Made by a program: the position numbers and the translations under genes
Shown: piece after piece, positions 24,063 to 35,589 of the stretch
How positions within the stretch are numbered: the stretch's first letter is position 1
Layout of the letters: each line of letters starts with the position of its first letter
The notes under the pieces: generated by a model
What the model was told of the DNA's origin: nothing
Seen by the model: the letters and a program-made list of their open reading frames with translations, nothing else
Database searches by the model: none
Source of the DNA: Corticium candelabrum
Taxonomy: Eukaryota > Porifera > Homoscleromorpha > Homosclerophorida > Plakinidae
Direction: 5' to 3'
Assembly: GCF_963422355.1 (NCBI RefSeq)
Contig: NC_085095.1
Location: forward strand, 4,152,107-4,216,106
Length of the DNA stretch: 64,000 nucleotides

Positions 24063-26270
24063 AAAAGCTCAATGGAGAGCCATATAGGACCACGCCCATT
24101 TCTGTTGTGCGACCCGGATTAGAACAGTCCGTCAGCCAAGACTTGGTTTTGCGGGGGCGAGGCTAGAATTTATTTGATATCCGGGAGCTTTCGCCTTTTT
24201 AGGCGTGGTTGCGCTTGGAAATCTACTGAAAAGAAGGACACTAGGACGAAGATCACTGTCCGTAGAAGACGTGCACGTAAAGGACAACATATCGGCTAAG
24301 TCTTATCCAATAAAACTGACGATAGACTGGCGTAGAGTCCCAGATCTAGTCTCGGTCATTTCCTAATCTCGGTCACTCGTTCTCTGCCAAATAGCTGCAG
24401 CCAGACCTAGCTGCTACGCCAGCGTCATAGTCCTACTGGATAGCAACTAGGTAGAGCGGGTCACGTCAGTATCCGTCGTAACGTTGCTGCTGTAGAACTT
24501 GAAAATTGATCGCACCTATTCTCGGTCACAGAGTATCATATCCCGGTCAGTGCTTGCCATCTCGTTTCTACAACTCCATTTGAGACGCAAGTCATCTCTG
24601 TCGATAGGCTCCTTATATGACTTCCTTCGCCAAATTGCTGGTTTTGTCTTGTCAACCTCTACTCTCGTAGACAACGAAGAAGACGGATGACTCACGGGAC
24701 ATAATCTCGGTCACCTGATCTCGAGTGATTTTCTCTCTTCAGACGCAGATCTGAGGCGTTCTTTTGGCTAATGTTATAGTCATCACCGCTGGCTACTATG
24801 CCTACGGGGTGACGTTAGTGCTCATCGTACTGTTGCTACGGCAGAACGTGACATGTGAGAGACAAATAGTTGGACATCCGGGATCATATCTCGGTCAGTC
24901 GCTTTCATCGCGTTTCTACAAGACGAATTGAGACGGTAGTCATGTCTGTTGAAAGGTTCGCTTTGGATGTTTCTGCCACTGAATAGCCGGTTTTGTCTCT
25001 TCAGTTTTTCTGTTGCAGGGCGGTGAGAAAGGTGATCGACCTACGGGACATAATCTCGGTCACAGTATGAGCGCACTTCTTGGGTTTTACAGATTTCAGG
25101 TAAGTGGTCTTACCTTCATTGGGTATTGTGCATACGGTCACAGTCGACTAAGGCTGATTGAAAGTGTTTTGTAGTGAATTTGTAGAACTATAACAGATTC
25201 TAGTAATTAGACTGTGTTGGCAAACGTTAGTTGTTCTGTCTAAATTATGTTTTTAAATAATAATTAAGATAACCTTTATTTAGTACATGTGGTTTAGTGC
25301 TAATTAGCAAATTTTGTGAGTGATAGATTGATCATCATGGAGATAAACATTGAATCCATTCTGGCACAAGTTGAATGTCACAAGAGTATGCCAGGACTCT
25401 GCATACTTGTAAACTGTGTACGTACTACGATCTTGTTGATTGTAAGATTTTAGCTACATCAGTTATTATCAACAACATGCACTGCTTAGCTAATTAGCTA
25501 ATTCTATACACAGAAGGTTCGTTGGATATCTTCACTGGACTAATTATCATAACTGTCTCAGACTCAGAACTGTGTCATGAGAAAGATTGTTTTCTCTTTG
25601 GCAACATGTCACCATTTTCATAAGTTGTCAGGATAAAAGTAAAAAAGCAGTTTTTGTGCAATTCTACTTGATAAAATCATCAATCATACCATCCAAGATA
25701 AAGAATCATTATATCTGCCAGTCAAGAATGTAGAAACAGGTAGGAATACTCTCTGGTTAACTGCCAACAAAATGTGAAAATTCAGAGTCATCACGTTGCA
25801 AGCTTGAAGTGCTAAAAATAGTAAGTTAAACACACCCGTCTTTCTCAAAATCGCGTGACCGAGATTATGTCCCGTACGCCATCACCTTTCTCACCGCCCT
25901 GCAACAGAAAAACTGAAGAGACAAAACCGGCTATTCAGTGGCAGAAACATCCAAAGCGAACCTTTCAACAGACATGACTACCGTCTCAATTCGTCTTGTA
26001 GAAACGCGATGAAAGCGACTGACCGAGATATGATCCCGGATGTCCAACTATTTGTCTCTCACATGTCACGTTCTGCCGTAGCAACAGTACGATGAGCACT
26101 AACGTCACCCCGTAGGCATAGTAGCCAGCGGTGATGACTATAACATTAGCCAAAAGAACGCCTCAGATCTGCGTCTGAAGAGAGAAAATCACTCGAGATC
26201 AGGTGACCGAGATTATGTCCCGTGAGTCATCCGTCTTCTTCGTTGTCTGCGAGAGTAGAGGTTGACAAGA

Positions 26271-27278
26271 TGTTGTATAGCTCACCAGCCGTAATACTAC
26301 TCCGCTGTAGTCTAGGCTAAGTATATCGCATATACCGACTCAGTGGACCGGTTATACCAGAAGCTATTCTGCTACAGTGCACGACACGTACTCTAGTCTC
26401 GCGTAGCCAAACCCCTCCCCTTTTTACATCTATCGGCGGGGAAGGGTTTGGTGAAATTGCACACAAGTAGTGGTGCCATCCGCCACCGACTTCCGGGTGG
26501 CAGATAATTACATTAACGTAAACGTGTAATCAACCCCACCCAAGTTGATTGCTATTTACACCAAAGGATGCGGACTGTTGTGCTTTGTGCTTGGAGTCTC
26601 TTTCCAGCAAAACGCAAAACAAAGAAAAAGAAACGGCTCATGCAATGCTCAAGCGATGTAGACATCTTGGCAAGTCTAGATAAACTAAAAGTGTTACGGA
26701 CATTCTCTTGTGGACCAGCTGACTAGCTAGACAGAAGCAGCTGGATCGAGCCTGTTTGTGATACATTGCCGAACGTAGCTTGCTTCGTTTCTTTGGCTAG
26801 ATCAGCAAATTCAAGGGTTGCGGGAAGAGGTCGAGGCAATGGCATGGCAGGTTGAAACAATTAATTATGCAGAGGTTAGCGTGCAGTTTGCGTGAATTCG
26901 TAGCTACCTAAACGCCCTATACCAAGAACAATACCATACTATCGTAAAGTCTGTCCATTGATTGTTGTAAGCCTTCCAACAAGTGCTTTCTCGTCGACAG
27001 GAGAGAGAAGAATGTTTCCAGTAATTATCACCTGTCAGCTTAACCTTCATCTAATTACTAGTTGGAAAGACGAGGGCGTATGCCTGGCACCACTGCTTGT
27101 GTGCAAATTATTTCACCAAACTCTTCCCCGCCGGTAGATATAAAAAAGGGGAGGGGTTGGCTACGCGAGACTACACGTACTCTACTGCACAAGAGCACTC
27201 AACGCTAGTTTACGCTAGACTAATATAACACGTACGCAAACCGCAGTCATACCTAAAGTGCATGCTCGCTATACCACA
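26271..27278 (-). repeat. 3' LTR of Ty3/gypsy element 2, split by a Mutator-like MITE
   Basis: LTR sequence occupies 26271-26393 and 27183-27278, plus the duplicated 9 bp. The rest is the MITE at 26394-27173. The LTR starts next to a polypurine tract on the - strand. Confidence 0.9.
26394..27173. mobile_element. Mutator-like MITE B with 9-bp TSD
   Basis: Inverted ends TAGTCTCGCGTAGCCAA extend about 85 bp. CACGTACTC flanks both sides (26385-26393 and 27174-27182). The 5' LTR of the host element (30690 region) holds the single-copy site. The terminal motif TAG(G/T)CTCG matches MITE A at 19413. A further hairpin (CCCCTCCCC...CGGGGAAGGG) lies inside each TIR. Confidence 0.85.
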
Positions 27279-27310
27279 CTCTCCCTTCCTTAGTCTGGTG
27301 CTGTCCTTAT

Positions 27311-28626
27311 CTATTGTTCACGATATCTTGCTGGTGGTTGTCTGTTTTGTCTCTTTGGATATCGTTCGGGAGTCTCAATCTCGTGGTCTTCTGGAGGTGA
27401 TAACATTTCCTTGGAGATCAAGGTAGACTCGTCATCTTGATCCTTGTGTTGAGTAGATTGAACTACTTGTCCTGTCTCTTTCACAGGAATGACTGGTACT
27501 TGTATCTCTTCCACCTGTATCTCTGGTACACTTACATCAGCTGTTTCTGGTACACTCCGTTGATCTCTCCAACGCATTTGGTCTGTATGCACGTGCCTGG
27601 AATGTCCTTCCACATTCACTAAATAGTTGGTTGGTCCTAGCTGTTGTTCAACGGTTCCCACCAACCACCTACCACGACTGTCTTGACATGGATTCCACAC
27701 ACTGACTTTACAACCAGGATTCAGTTGTCTTGATCGTATGGTAGCTTCCTCGAACTTGATTCTCTGCTCATCTCTGTCAATGCCACTTACCTCTGGGCGC
27801 AACAAAGATAACTTGGTTCTTGGTATTCGTTTGATCAACAGTTCGGCAGGAGTTTTGCCTGTTGCAGTATGTGGAGTCGTACGATAGTGTAGAAGGAACG
27901 AAGACACTTGATGACTTATCGATCTTCCCGCTGGTCGACCCTTCAAGCTCTTTTTTAACTCTTGTACCATTCGCTCTACCTGTCCATTAGATGCAGGATG
28001 GTAGGGTGGAGTCAGTTGATGCTTGATTCCATTGGCCTCCATAAACTCCTTGAAGTCTTGTGCCCTAACCTGAGGACCGTTGTCGGTTACAAGTCGCTGT
28101 GGCAATCCATGACAAGAAAAGCTTCTTCGCATAGCTTCAATTGTCTGCCCTGTAGTAGCATGTATACTCAGTTCGTGGACTTCCGGCCATTTAGAGAAGG
28201 CGTCTGCAATAAGTAATACTGCTTCCCCGCAAATTCTGCAAAATCTGCATGGACATGTTCCCATGGTGATGTTGGGTAGATCCGTGGATGTGAGGGTTTA
28301 CTAGTACTTGGTCTACTCTTCTGGTTTTGACACTGTTCCCATGATCTTGCCAAATCTTCTATATCCCTGTCCAGGTTTGGCCACCACACATAACTTCTGG
28401 CTAAGGCCTTCATTTTGCTGGTCCCCAGATGACTCTCATGTATCTGCGCTAATACGGTCTTTCTCAATTCCTCTGTGATGATAACTCTGCTGCCCCACAA
28501 TAAGCAGCCTCCTTCAATCGATAACTCATTAGCACGTTTAGCAAATGGTTGTAAGGATTGGTTCACATCTCTGGTAGTCCATCCGTATCGAGTATATTGA
28601 TATGCTCTCCTTGTCACCACATTCAA
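27311..28626 (-). pseudogene. Integrase of Ty3/gypsy element 2
   Basis: 28626-28168 contains the zinc finger (IHESHLGTSKMKALARSYVWW, then LARSWEQCQ). The first Cys of the expected CxxC pair reads Trp. The core continues after a frameshift at 28264-27311 with VTDNGPQV and ASNGQVERMVQ; the first catalytic Asp is in HADFAEF. A chromo-like/GPY tail (GRWLVGTVEQQLGPTNYLV) and a hydrophilic C-terminus close the frame beside the polypurine tract. Confidence 0.85.
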
Positions 28627-28714
28627 TTGGGTTGCCTTTGCAATCTCTTGGCAGTCATGGGCAATGGTTCACAATAATCCACTCCAAAGACTTGTTCATT
28701 TGGATCAATCTCTT

Positions 28715-29375
28715 CTACTGGTATAGAAGTCGAGACAATACATCAGCTTCCTTGTTATCCTGCCCTGCCCTGTATTCTAGCTCATAGCTGTACGCACTTA
28801 ATATGAATGCCCAGCGCTGCATTCGTGCAGCTGCTAGCGTAGGAACTCCTTTCTTAGCTCCTAGAATCCTCAGTAGCGGTCGATGATAGGTTAATAGCGT
28901 AAATTTCCTTTCCATCAGGTATTTCTGGAAGTGTTTTACTCCTTAAATCAAGGCTAGGTCCTCTTTTCTAAAAGAGCATAATTCTTCTCAGCTGGAGCTA
29001 GTGTTCGTGACGCAAATGCGACTGGGCGTTCAGTGCCATCTTCCATGACATGACTTAGACACGCTCCTACTCTATATGGTGAAGCATCGCAACTTAACTT
29101 GATGGGCTTACCCAAATCATAATGTACTAGTAAGTTTGATTTCACAAGTATTTGTTTTGCCTGCCGGAATGTCTTTCTCTGTTGATTCACCACTTCCAAC
29201 GTTGCTGTTTCTTCAATAAGATATACAGTGGTTGTAATGTTGATGACAAATTAGGTAAGAACTTCCCATAATAATTTAGAGGTCCCGAGAAAGCCTTCAA
29301 TTTAGTCACGTTACTAGGGTCAGGTGCATTTTGAATCGCTTCCATCTTACTCCGAGATGGATATGCCTTCTGCAC
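28715..29375 (-). pseudogene. RNase H region of Ty3/gypsy element 2, three frames
   Basis: Frames 29375-29187 (AFSGPLNYYGKFLPNLSS), 29199-28954 (LSCDASPYRVGACLSH, AFASRTLAPAEKNYA) and 28915-28715 (LTYHRPLLRILG, EADVLSRLLY) are consecutive pieces of the RT-thumb/RNase H part. They are separated by frameshifts. Confidence 0.85.
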
Positions 29376-30074
29376 TCACCACGTGCCCAAATATTCTACC
29401 TTAGACTTGCCAAATTCACATTTTTCCATTTTTAGCTTAGTTCCGGCTTGGTTCAGTCTTTGCAAGACCTTGAATAACCTTTGGTTATGCTGTTCATCAC
29501 TGTTGCCCACTATTAGAATATCATCTATGTAGCAGATGACTCCGTCCAGTCCTGATAGAACGTTATCTATAGCTCGTTTCCATATACTGGGTGCTGAGCT
29601 TATGCCAAATGGCATCCTTGTGTACGTAAACATGCCCTTGTGTGTATTAATAGTTAGGTATGGCTGACTTCTGGGGTCTACTAACATCTGTTGATACGCT
29701 TGTTTGAGATCCAAACGAGAAAATTTCTTCCCTCCTGCTAAGGTCGAAAACAAGTCATCTGGATTCGGCATTGGATATTGATCCAAATCAACATAGGGAT
29801 TGATGGTGACCTTGTAGTCGCCACATATTCTAACATTTCCATCCCCCTTTCCAACTACCACGATGGGTGCTGCCGATTCACTCTTCTCTACTGGTTTTAG
29901 AATACCTTCCTTCCGCATCCGTTCGAGTTCAGCATCGACCTTACTATGCAAGGCATATGGAATCGGTCTGGGTCGATGAAACTTTGGTTTGGCATCTGTA
30001 TTCAACATGATGTTGGCCTGATATTCAACCAATGTACCTACCCCAGTGCCAAACAACTGTGGAAAGGTTTCCAC
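29376..30074 (-). pseudogene. Reverse transcriptase of Ty3/gypsy element 2
   Basis: A 232-codon frame contains the RT blocks RICGDYKVTINPYV, FSRLDLKQAYQQMLVD (motif A), RMPFGISSAPSIWKR (motif B) and VICYIDDILIVG (motif C, YIDD intact). It ends at LGTW through a frameshift. The link to protease is broken by an in-frame TGA where Trp is expected. Confidence 0.9.
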
Positions 30075-30116
30075 TGGGTCTATTGCCTGAAATTTCTGTA
30101 CAGTGAAGACTGAATC

Positions 30117-30574
30117 TCAATCTAGTTTAAAATGTTTCAACCAGTCTCTTTCTAGGATGGCGGGCTTATTCTTCACTTTTAGCACATGAAACTTTACATT
30201 TACTTGCTGTCCCTTGTATCTTGCAGGAACTTCCGCTTCTCCTTGCACATTCAAGGGCTGTCCATTGTACGTGTGTAATCTGGTGGTACTTGGGCGCAAC
30301 TGTATATGTTTCAAGTACTTCTGATATGTACTAGTGGGGATAACCGTAACTGTTGCTCCGGTATCGATTTCTAACTCTATCTGTCTTCCAGCAACGTCCA
30401 TTTCCACTGTGACACCTCTCTTGTTTGAGATACTATAAACAACACTAAGCGATTCCTCATCTGCATGATGGGTAGTTCGGGGCTTTCCCTTTCCACGTGC
30501 TGTGTCTTTGGAATCTCTACTCTGCATTCTCTTCCGGCATACTCGACTAATATGCCCCTGTCCCTTGCAAAAAT
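30117..30574 (-). pseudogene. Zinc-knuckle remnant and aspartic protease of element 2
   Basis: At 30574 the sequence changes abruptly from LTR to the tail of a gag zinc knuckle (FCKGQGHISRVC). Protease follows with its active site EIDTGATVTVIPTS intact (30527-30117). The usual Gly before RDWL near the end is Glu. Gag is otherwise missing. Confidence 0.85.
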
Positions 30575-30777
30575 AGCCGTAATACTACTCCGCTGTAGTC
30601 TAGGCTAAGTATATCGCGTATACCGACTCAGTGGACCGGTTATACCAGAATCTATTCTGCTACAGTGAACGACACGTACTCTACTGCACAAGAGCACTCA
30701 ACGCTAGTTTACGCTAGACTAATATAACACGTACGCAAACCGCAGTCATTCCTAAAGCGCATGCTCGCTATACCACA
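30575..30777 (-). repeat. 5' LTR of Ty3/gypsy element 2, inner end deleted
   Basis: 203 bp that match the 3' LTR but lack its last 16 bp (TGTTGTATAGCTCACC on the + strand). The same deletion removes the primer-binding site and gag. Confidence 0.9.
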
Positions 30778-31078
30778 CAAGACAAAACCAACAATTTGGC
30801 GAAAGGAAGTCATATAAGGAGCCTATCGACAGAGATGACTTGCGTCTCAAATGGAGTTGTAGAAACGAGATGGCAAGCACTGACCGGGATATGATACTCT
30901 GTGACCGAGAATAGGTGCGATCAGTTTTCAAGTTCTACAGCAGCAACGTTACGACGGATACTAACGTGACCCGCTCTACCTAGTTGCTATCCAGTAGGAC
31001 TATGACGCTGGCGTAGCAGCTAGGTCTGGCTGCAGCTATTTGGCAGAGAACGAGTGACCGAGATCAGATCCGGGACTC

Positions 31079-31913
31079 TTTTTGCGACTAATCACGTGGC
31101 AGCGTCTCGCTAGTTTTTGAGCACACTGCCGTCTCTTGGTGTTTTTTCACCAACAACCTAGTAAATTGTAAAGAGGGCATGTGATCGCGTTTTACTGCAT
31201 TCTAAAATCTGGTGTGCATCTACAAACACGGGAGGTTTCTGACCCCAAACTTGACGCACTGTGCAGTAATGAGGGTAAGAATCGTCAAGTAGAAACCACG
31301 GTTCTGCGCCTCAGCAGTCTTATATGGTGGGATATCGCTACTCTGTTGAGATTTCTCTGCGCTGGGTGCTGTTTTCAACGAGTTACGGTATTCCTTTACT
31401 TCTTTGTAATGAGTTTTTAGTGTTCTCTTTTTCTGTTCTTCTGTAACTCTATCAAATTGATTTTCGAGTTTGCTGATAGTTGTAAGTGTTTTGATAATAT
31501 AAGGAGTCATAACTAGCCAAGGGGATTGATGTTGAAGAGATGTAGAGGCTGAACTGTTTGTTCATGCACTAGAATACCTACTCTGAATATGCATCTAATA
31601 TGAGGAAGAGAAAAAGTGGAGAAACTGTTCATCCTGGAAGAGATTACCAGTCTTGTGCTAGATGTGGCACCACTGCAGAGATCTAGAAAATTGAAAGAAG
31701 AGTTGAAACAGTGGGTAGTGGCTGCTCTTGAAATCAAATCAACCCAAAGTCTTGCTTGTGTCACAAATATGATAGTATTAATTGTTATCAAAATATCACT
31801 ATCACACGACCATAAATTCATCAGAGAGACTCTTACTAGAGGAACAGTGAGTAAGTGTACTACAAGTATATGCAAATGAGATCAATTTTTCAATAATAGT
31901 AAATAAAGGCATG
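31079..31913. other. Unassigned; two exon-like frames
   Basis: A - strand frame at 31220-31510 is charged and probably coiled-coil (ISKLENQFDRVTEEQKKR). A + strand frame at about 31604-31848 (LEEITSLVLDVAPLQ) ends at a good donor, ACA|GTGAGT, near 31849. I recognise neither and cannot say whether they are host exons. Confidence 0.3.
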
Positions 31914-31916
31914 TAA

Positions 31917-32760
31917 GGCCACAAGAAAAAAATAGTTGTTTGACAGGAGCGCGCGCACCGATTTTCGGCTCCGCACGGATTTATTTTTTATTTTTTATTT
32001 TGTCCGCAAGCTCAAATGTTTGTACTGAACGACAGATTTCTGTTCTATCAGGTATGTGTATCATTTTGATAGGGTGTATTTGTGATAGATTTTCTCCTAC
32101 CTAGCATCTCCGCTAAACATCCGGGCTTTGTCCGGGTTCTTCTATCGCGCATCGTGTCAACCGTGAGCTTGTCGAAAAGAGTCTGCTGTTGTGGAGGCAC
32201 GGAGTGTTCTTTTCTGTTGTCCGTTAGTGTAGTTTGCGGGGTTTCTACGGTTGTTCCTAGTCAGTTTGTTCGGTTCTGTTCCCAGTCAACGCTAGATAGT
32301 TTGTTCGTCGGGCTAAGCTAATCCTTCGTCTGAATGTGTGTCTAGTGATTGTACTGCGTCTTGTTCGAAGTTGTCTGTTGTAGGGGCCGAGGACATTTAT
32401 AGTTTAGTATCAAACCATCTAGGTAGACCCGTGACTGCTCTAGTTAGTGCTGGAGGTCAATCTTCACGTGAGTCAGGCCAACGGTGCCCTATGGACACGA
32501 CTCTTGCTGACGTACTGGAGTTTGTTGGCAAATCCATTTCAGTCAAATTTGTTATTGAACCATCGGAACACTAGATACAAGTAGATGACTTTTATTAGTT
32601 CTTGTGTAGTGTTTTAATAGTAGTATTTGAAATATTTAGCCTAATAAATCATCTGTGCACCATTGTAGTTTATATCAATAATAAAATATAAAAATAAAAT
32701 GCGCGCGCTCGCACGAATTTTTGAGCGGAATTTCCTGTCAAACAACTCTTTCTTGTGGCC
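31917..32760. mobile_element. TIR element GGCCACAAG, TSD TAA
   Basis: Ends GGCCACAAGAAA and TTTCTTGTGGCC share the inner block TTGTTTGACAGGA with the element at 2251-2765. TAA flanks both sides (31914-31916 and 32761-32763). Two + frames inside (32082-32321, 32338-32574; the latter contains TTLADVLEFVGKSISVKFVI) look partly coding but are unidentified. No transposase. Confidence 0.65.
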
Positions 32761-32763
32761 TAA

Positions 32764-33245
32764 CTGCAGTTTATTATTAATAGATACAGTGTAGTTATTA
32801 AATTAATTGATTAGTTGACTAATTGTTGCACAGTCAATGTATACTGTACTAGACACGTTCAGTAGTCTAGTTTGTTGCTGTGATAGACATGCGTTGTGTA
32901 TTACATCAGACAATTCTTTTCAAAACAGATCAACATTTAATTAGCCAGAAGCTAAACAGTAGAATACGCTAGCAAGTAGTTTGACAAGTTGTACAGTGTT
33001 ACAGTAGCTTTACATTTACAGTCACTGCCGATTCTGGCATTAGCATCAGCGATAATGCAAGGTGATTACAACAAGTGGCATTCGTAGATATGAGCACACA
33101 GCCGTCTCAAAGAATCTAATTTTCTGACAACATCGTACGATGGTAGCACGGTAGACAAGCTTCTAGTGAGAAAGGCGTCTAGCGGTGTGTCGAATCAACG
33201 GTGTTGCAGTGCGTAGTTGAGTTGCCACTTCCGGCTTAGCATTGC
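32764..33245. other. No gene seen
   Basis: Single-copy-looking, AT-rich sequence without exon signals. Confidence 0.4.
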
Positions 33246-33262
33246 GTTCACGGTCAGTGGAT

Positions 33263-33830
33263 GGTCCGGCCATTGAATTTTCTACATTTCAATTTTCATG
33301 TTTTCATTTTTCAATTTTTAATTTTAGTTAATTTTTAATTTTTAATTTTAATTTTTAACTTGCATTCTTATTTAAATTTTTGTGTTTATTAAATTTTTAA
33401 TTTTAATTTTTAATTTTCTATATTTTTTGTAAAATGGTTTTCATCTTTTGATATTTGATTCTTTTGATCTTTAGATTTATCTTCTAAGGTTTGATTTTTA
33501 GGCACCTATGTGCTCAAAACTAGAAACTTGAACGCGCTGTTCGCTTTTCTATTTCTAACATAAATAGAAAATAGAAAATAGAAAATTGAAATGACCAAGG
33601 GGTCCGTGACCCTTCCGGCCATTTCAATTTTCAAATTTCAATTTTCAAATTTCAATTTTCAATTTTTAAATTTCAATTTTCATTTTCTATGTTTCAATTT
33701 TTAATTTTTTGTCAAACGTTTTTAATTATTTTGCTGAAAAAATTTAATTCGGCAAACAAATTTTTATTTTTCATTATTGATTTTCATTTTTCATTTTTCA
33801 TTTTTCGTTGTTCTATTTTCAAGTTTCTAT
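33263..33830. repeat. AATT-rich left arm of the 7.3-kb TIR element
   Basis: Simple-looking alternation of AATTTTC/ATTTTTAATTTT blocks with the embedded marker GGTCCGTGACCC near 33600. It is the reverse complement of 40100-40590, including the marker. Low coding potential. Confidence 0.85.
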
Positions 33831-33869
33831 CTTTGATTATATTTGGTTGAGTTGAATGTCACAAGAATT

Positions 33870-33945
33870 GAACGCAGCAAGAATGAAAATTGAACGCAGC
33901 AAAAACGAAAATTGAACGCAGCAAGAACGAAAAATGAAACAGCCT
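33870..33945 (+). repeat. Short tandem repeat GAACGCAGCAAGAA(C/T)
   Basis: Three to four copies of a roughly 24-bp unit ATTGAACGCAGCAAGAACGA lie just inside the left arm of the TIR element. They are possibly subterminal binding repeats. Confidence 0.7.
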
Positions 33946-34407
33946 TGTGCGAATTACGCAGCAGGGAGTCGGGTGGAACGCGTGGCCTAGTCATAACTCA
34001 ACGCAGTAGGGAGTTGTTTTTCATTCCAACGCGTGCTGCTGATTGGAAGGGGCGGAGTGAATCTTCGACGACTTCCGCCCTATGACGATCTCTTGCAATC
34101 TCCGCTCTAGCGAGAAGGGAATCTCCCGCTTCCCCAAAAATAATCAATCTCAGGTGCGATCAGCCATTGCTGATGAGCACAGTACATATGCATGGTATAT
34201 GAATTTATCTATTACCACATATAGCAACAATCTAGCTAAATCTAAAACTCAACAAAATTTAGTAACTATGCTAAAGTCGTTCAAACTCAACTAGGCTTAA
34301 TTAATTAACTACCAGGCATTTTATGCAGTACAAACAGCAACTAGAAACAAAGATGCGCGGTTTGCTGTTCTACACACGCGCGCCTACGTGCAATTCAAGC
34401 AGTTCGC

Positions 34408-34676
34408 TCAATCGATCACCTCGGGAGAATCTTGAGCTTCTGTCCTTGCGGATGGCTTTCTTGTCACTGCAGATCTAGACCTGCGTAAGCCGGACGACTG
34501 GCCGAGTACCTCGGGTAGCTCAGACTCGGTTGACTCTGCGTCGTCACCGTCGCTGTGAACGACGCTACTGCCCACTAGATCACTTACTTGCTTGCCCACC
34601 TCTGTCAATTCGTCCAAGCTACAGAGAGTTACGCAGAGTGGACCGTCATCCCATGTTGTATTGCAGAGACGGCAAC
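34408..34676 (-). pseudogene. C-terminal part of the coiled-coil/RING-like protein
   Basis: The frame starts at the LTR insertion point with RRCRLCNTTWDDGPLC, which supplies a CxxC pair matching the zinc pattern of the upstream part. It continues with an acidic, Ser-rich tail and a basic patch (GLRRSRSAVTRKPSAR) to a stop at 34408. It is one base out of frame with the upstream part at 39445-39951 when the LTR element and one TSD copy are removed. Confidence 0.6.
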
Positions 34677-34681
34677 GTCGG

Positions 34682-34948
34682 TGTTGTATCTCTGAGAAGA
34701 TATATTGTAGTAACACGCATGATTAGAATTGATAGCTGAAGTAGCAAGTATTGTGCTTACACGTACACTGTTATATCTAGGTGAGACAAAGACTTACATA
34801 GTGTCAAACTAAGTTCTAGAATGTTCTATACCTAACCACAGTAGGACGTGAGTTAACCTACATGACATGAAACCTTATTTGAGTCATCCAGAGTTCACGA
34901 TGATGTCGTCAATCGCAATTACTCTGGTTTTCTCAGTTGTATATTACA
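34682..34948 (-). repeat. 3' LTR of Ty3/gypsy element 3
   Basis: 267 bp with TG...CA ends. Its outer edge abuts GTCGG of the host TIR element. Confidence 0.93.
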
Positions 34949-34995
34949 TCTTCCCACCAGCTCTGAAGTCTCCAGTAAACGAACAGAGATAAACG

Positions 34996-35568
34996 TCAGC
35001 AATCCCACATTGCTTTCCGTTTTCTAATCCTGGTAGATCGTCGCGGGTTGTCAGGACCATAGTGCGGTGGTAAGTTCTGGTGAACCAGCTGATCTGATGT
35101 CTTTGTCTGTTCGACATCTGTACCTACCTGTGACGATGTTTGTGAGGGAGAACGTAGGTAGTCACGTAGATCCATGCCTGGATCATTATCTTCGTCTACT
35201 CCATATTGTGGTCGAAGTTGTTCTAAGTGACGCCGCCAGATAGGTCCACGCGGATGTACCTTTACATTCACGCTCCTGGAACCGTGTACTTTGATTACGG
35301 TTGCTGGAACCCATTTAGGCTCACTAGTGCGTCTTGGCCCACAGTAGAGTGCATAACATGGTGTTCCTACTTGGTAGTGTCTGTGGACGTTATGGACCAT
35401 GCTTTGTGACTCTTTGGCCTGTGACTTCGTGGCTTCTCGAGCTTGGCGTTCTTGAGCTTCATGTGCCGGGGACGGCAATAGTGTATCAATCTTGGTTCGT
35501 ATCTGTCGATTGTTGAGTAATTCGCTTGGCGAATATCCACTAGCTAATGGCGAATGTCTGTATTGCAT
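34996..35568 (-). pseudogene. Integrase C-terminal region of element 3
   Basis: The frame opens with RHSPLASGYSPSELL, the end of the integrase core. It continues through a module with YALYCGPRRTSEPKWVPATV and IWRRHLEQLRP (GPY/F-like). It ends in a basic tail, RRSTRIRKRK, before the polypurine tract. Confidence 0.8.
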
Positions 35569-35589
35569 AAGAAATTCCTGAAGAGCTTC

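Larger units (their letters stand above)
18853..24126 (+). repeat. R1 repeat copy A, split by two insertions
   Basis: Segments 18853-18994, 20930-21355 and 24061-24126 match, in order, the continuous copy B at 52431-53170 (starting TGTCATGGAA, passing the block GATGCAGCACA, then a CA array, ending AGAGCCATATAGGACCACGC and CCCGGATTAGA). The two gaps are an AGT-flanked TIR element and a LINE within the CA array. The nature of R1 itself is unknown; no ORF. Confidence 0.8.
26271..30777 (-). mobile_element. Ty3/gypsy retrotransposon 2, gag-deleted, inside the foldback arm
   Basis: The TSD CAAGA (26266-26270 and 30778-30782) flanks LTRs that read TGTGGTATAGC...GCTATACAACA on the - strand. The opposite foldback arm (near 24650) keeps the empty site, CTTGTC. 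The polypurine tract AAGGAAGGGAGAG lies beside the 3' LTR. The 5' LTR end, primer site and nearly all of gag are deleted. PR, RT, RH and IN remain with stops and frameshifts. LTRs differ at only about five of 203 shared positions, so it is younger than elements 1 and 3. Confidence 0.92.
24335..31078. mobile_element. Foldback element with tandem-repeat inverted arms, split by an LTR element
   Basis: The left arm is about 24335-25070. The right arm is 25846-26265 plus 30783-31078, interrupted by Ty3/gypsy element 2. Ends are GAGTCCCAGATC and GATCCGGGACTC. Each arm is built of two diverged units of about 350 bp, punctuated by ATCTCGGTCA motifs (for example 24352, 24512, 24704, 24888, 25051). The 775-bp spacer (25071-25845) has no gene that I can identify. 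This is the architecture of Foldback (FB) elements. No clear TSD. Confidence 0.72.

Noticed and set aside
24335..25070. CRISPR-like array because ATCTCGGTCA recurs
   Set aside because: Spacing is irregular (about 40-200 bp), repeats are 10-12 bp, units are diverged duplications, and the genome is eukaryotic.
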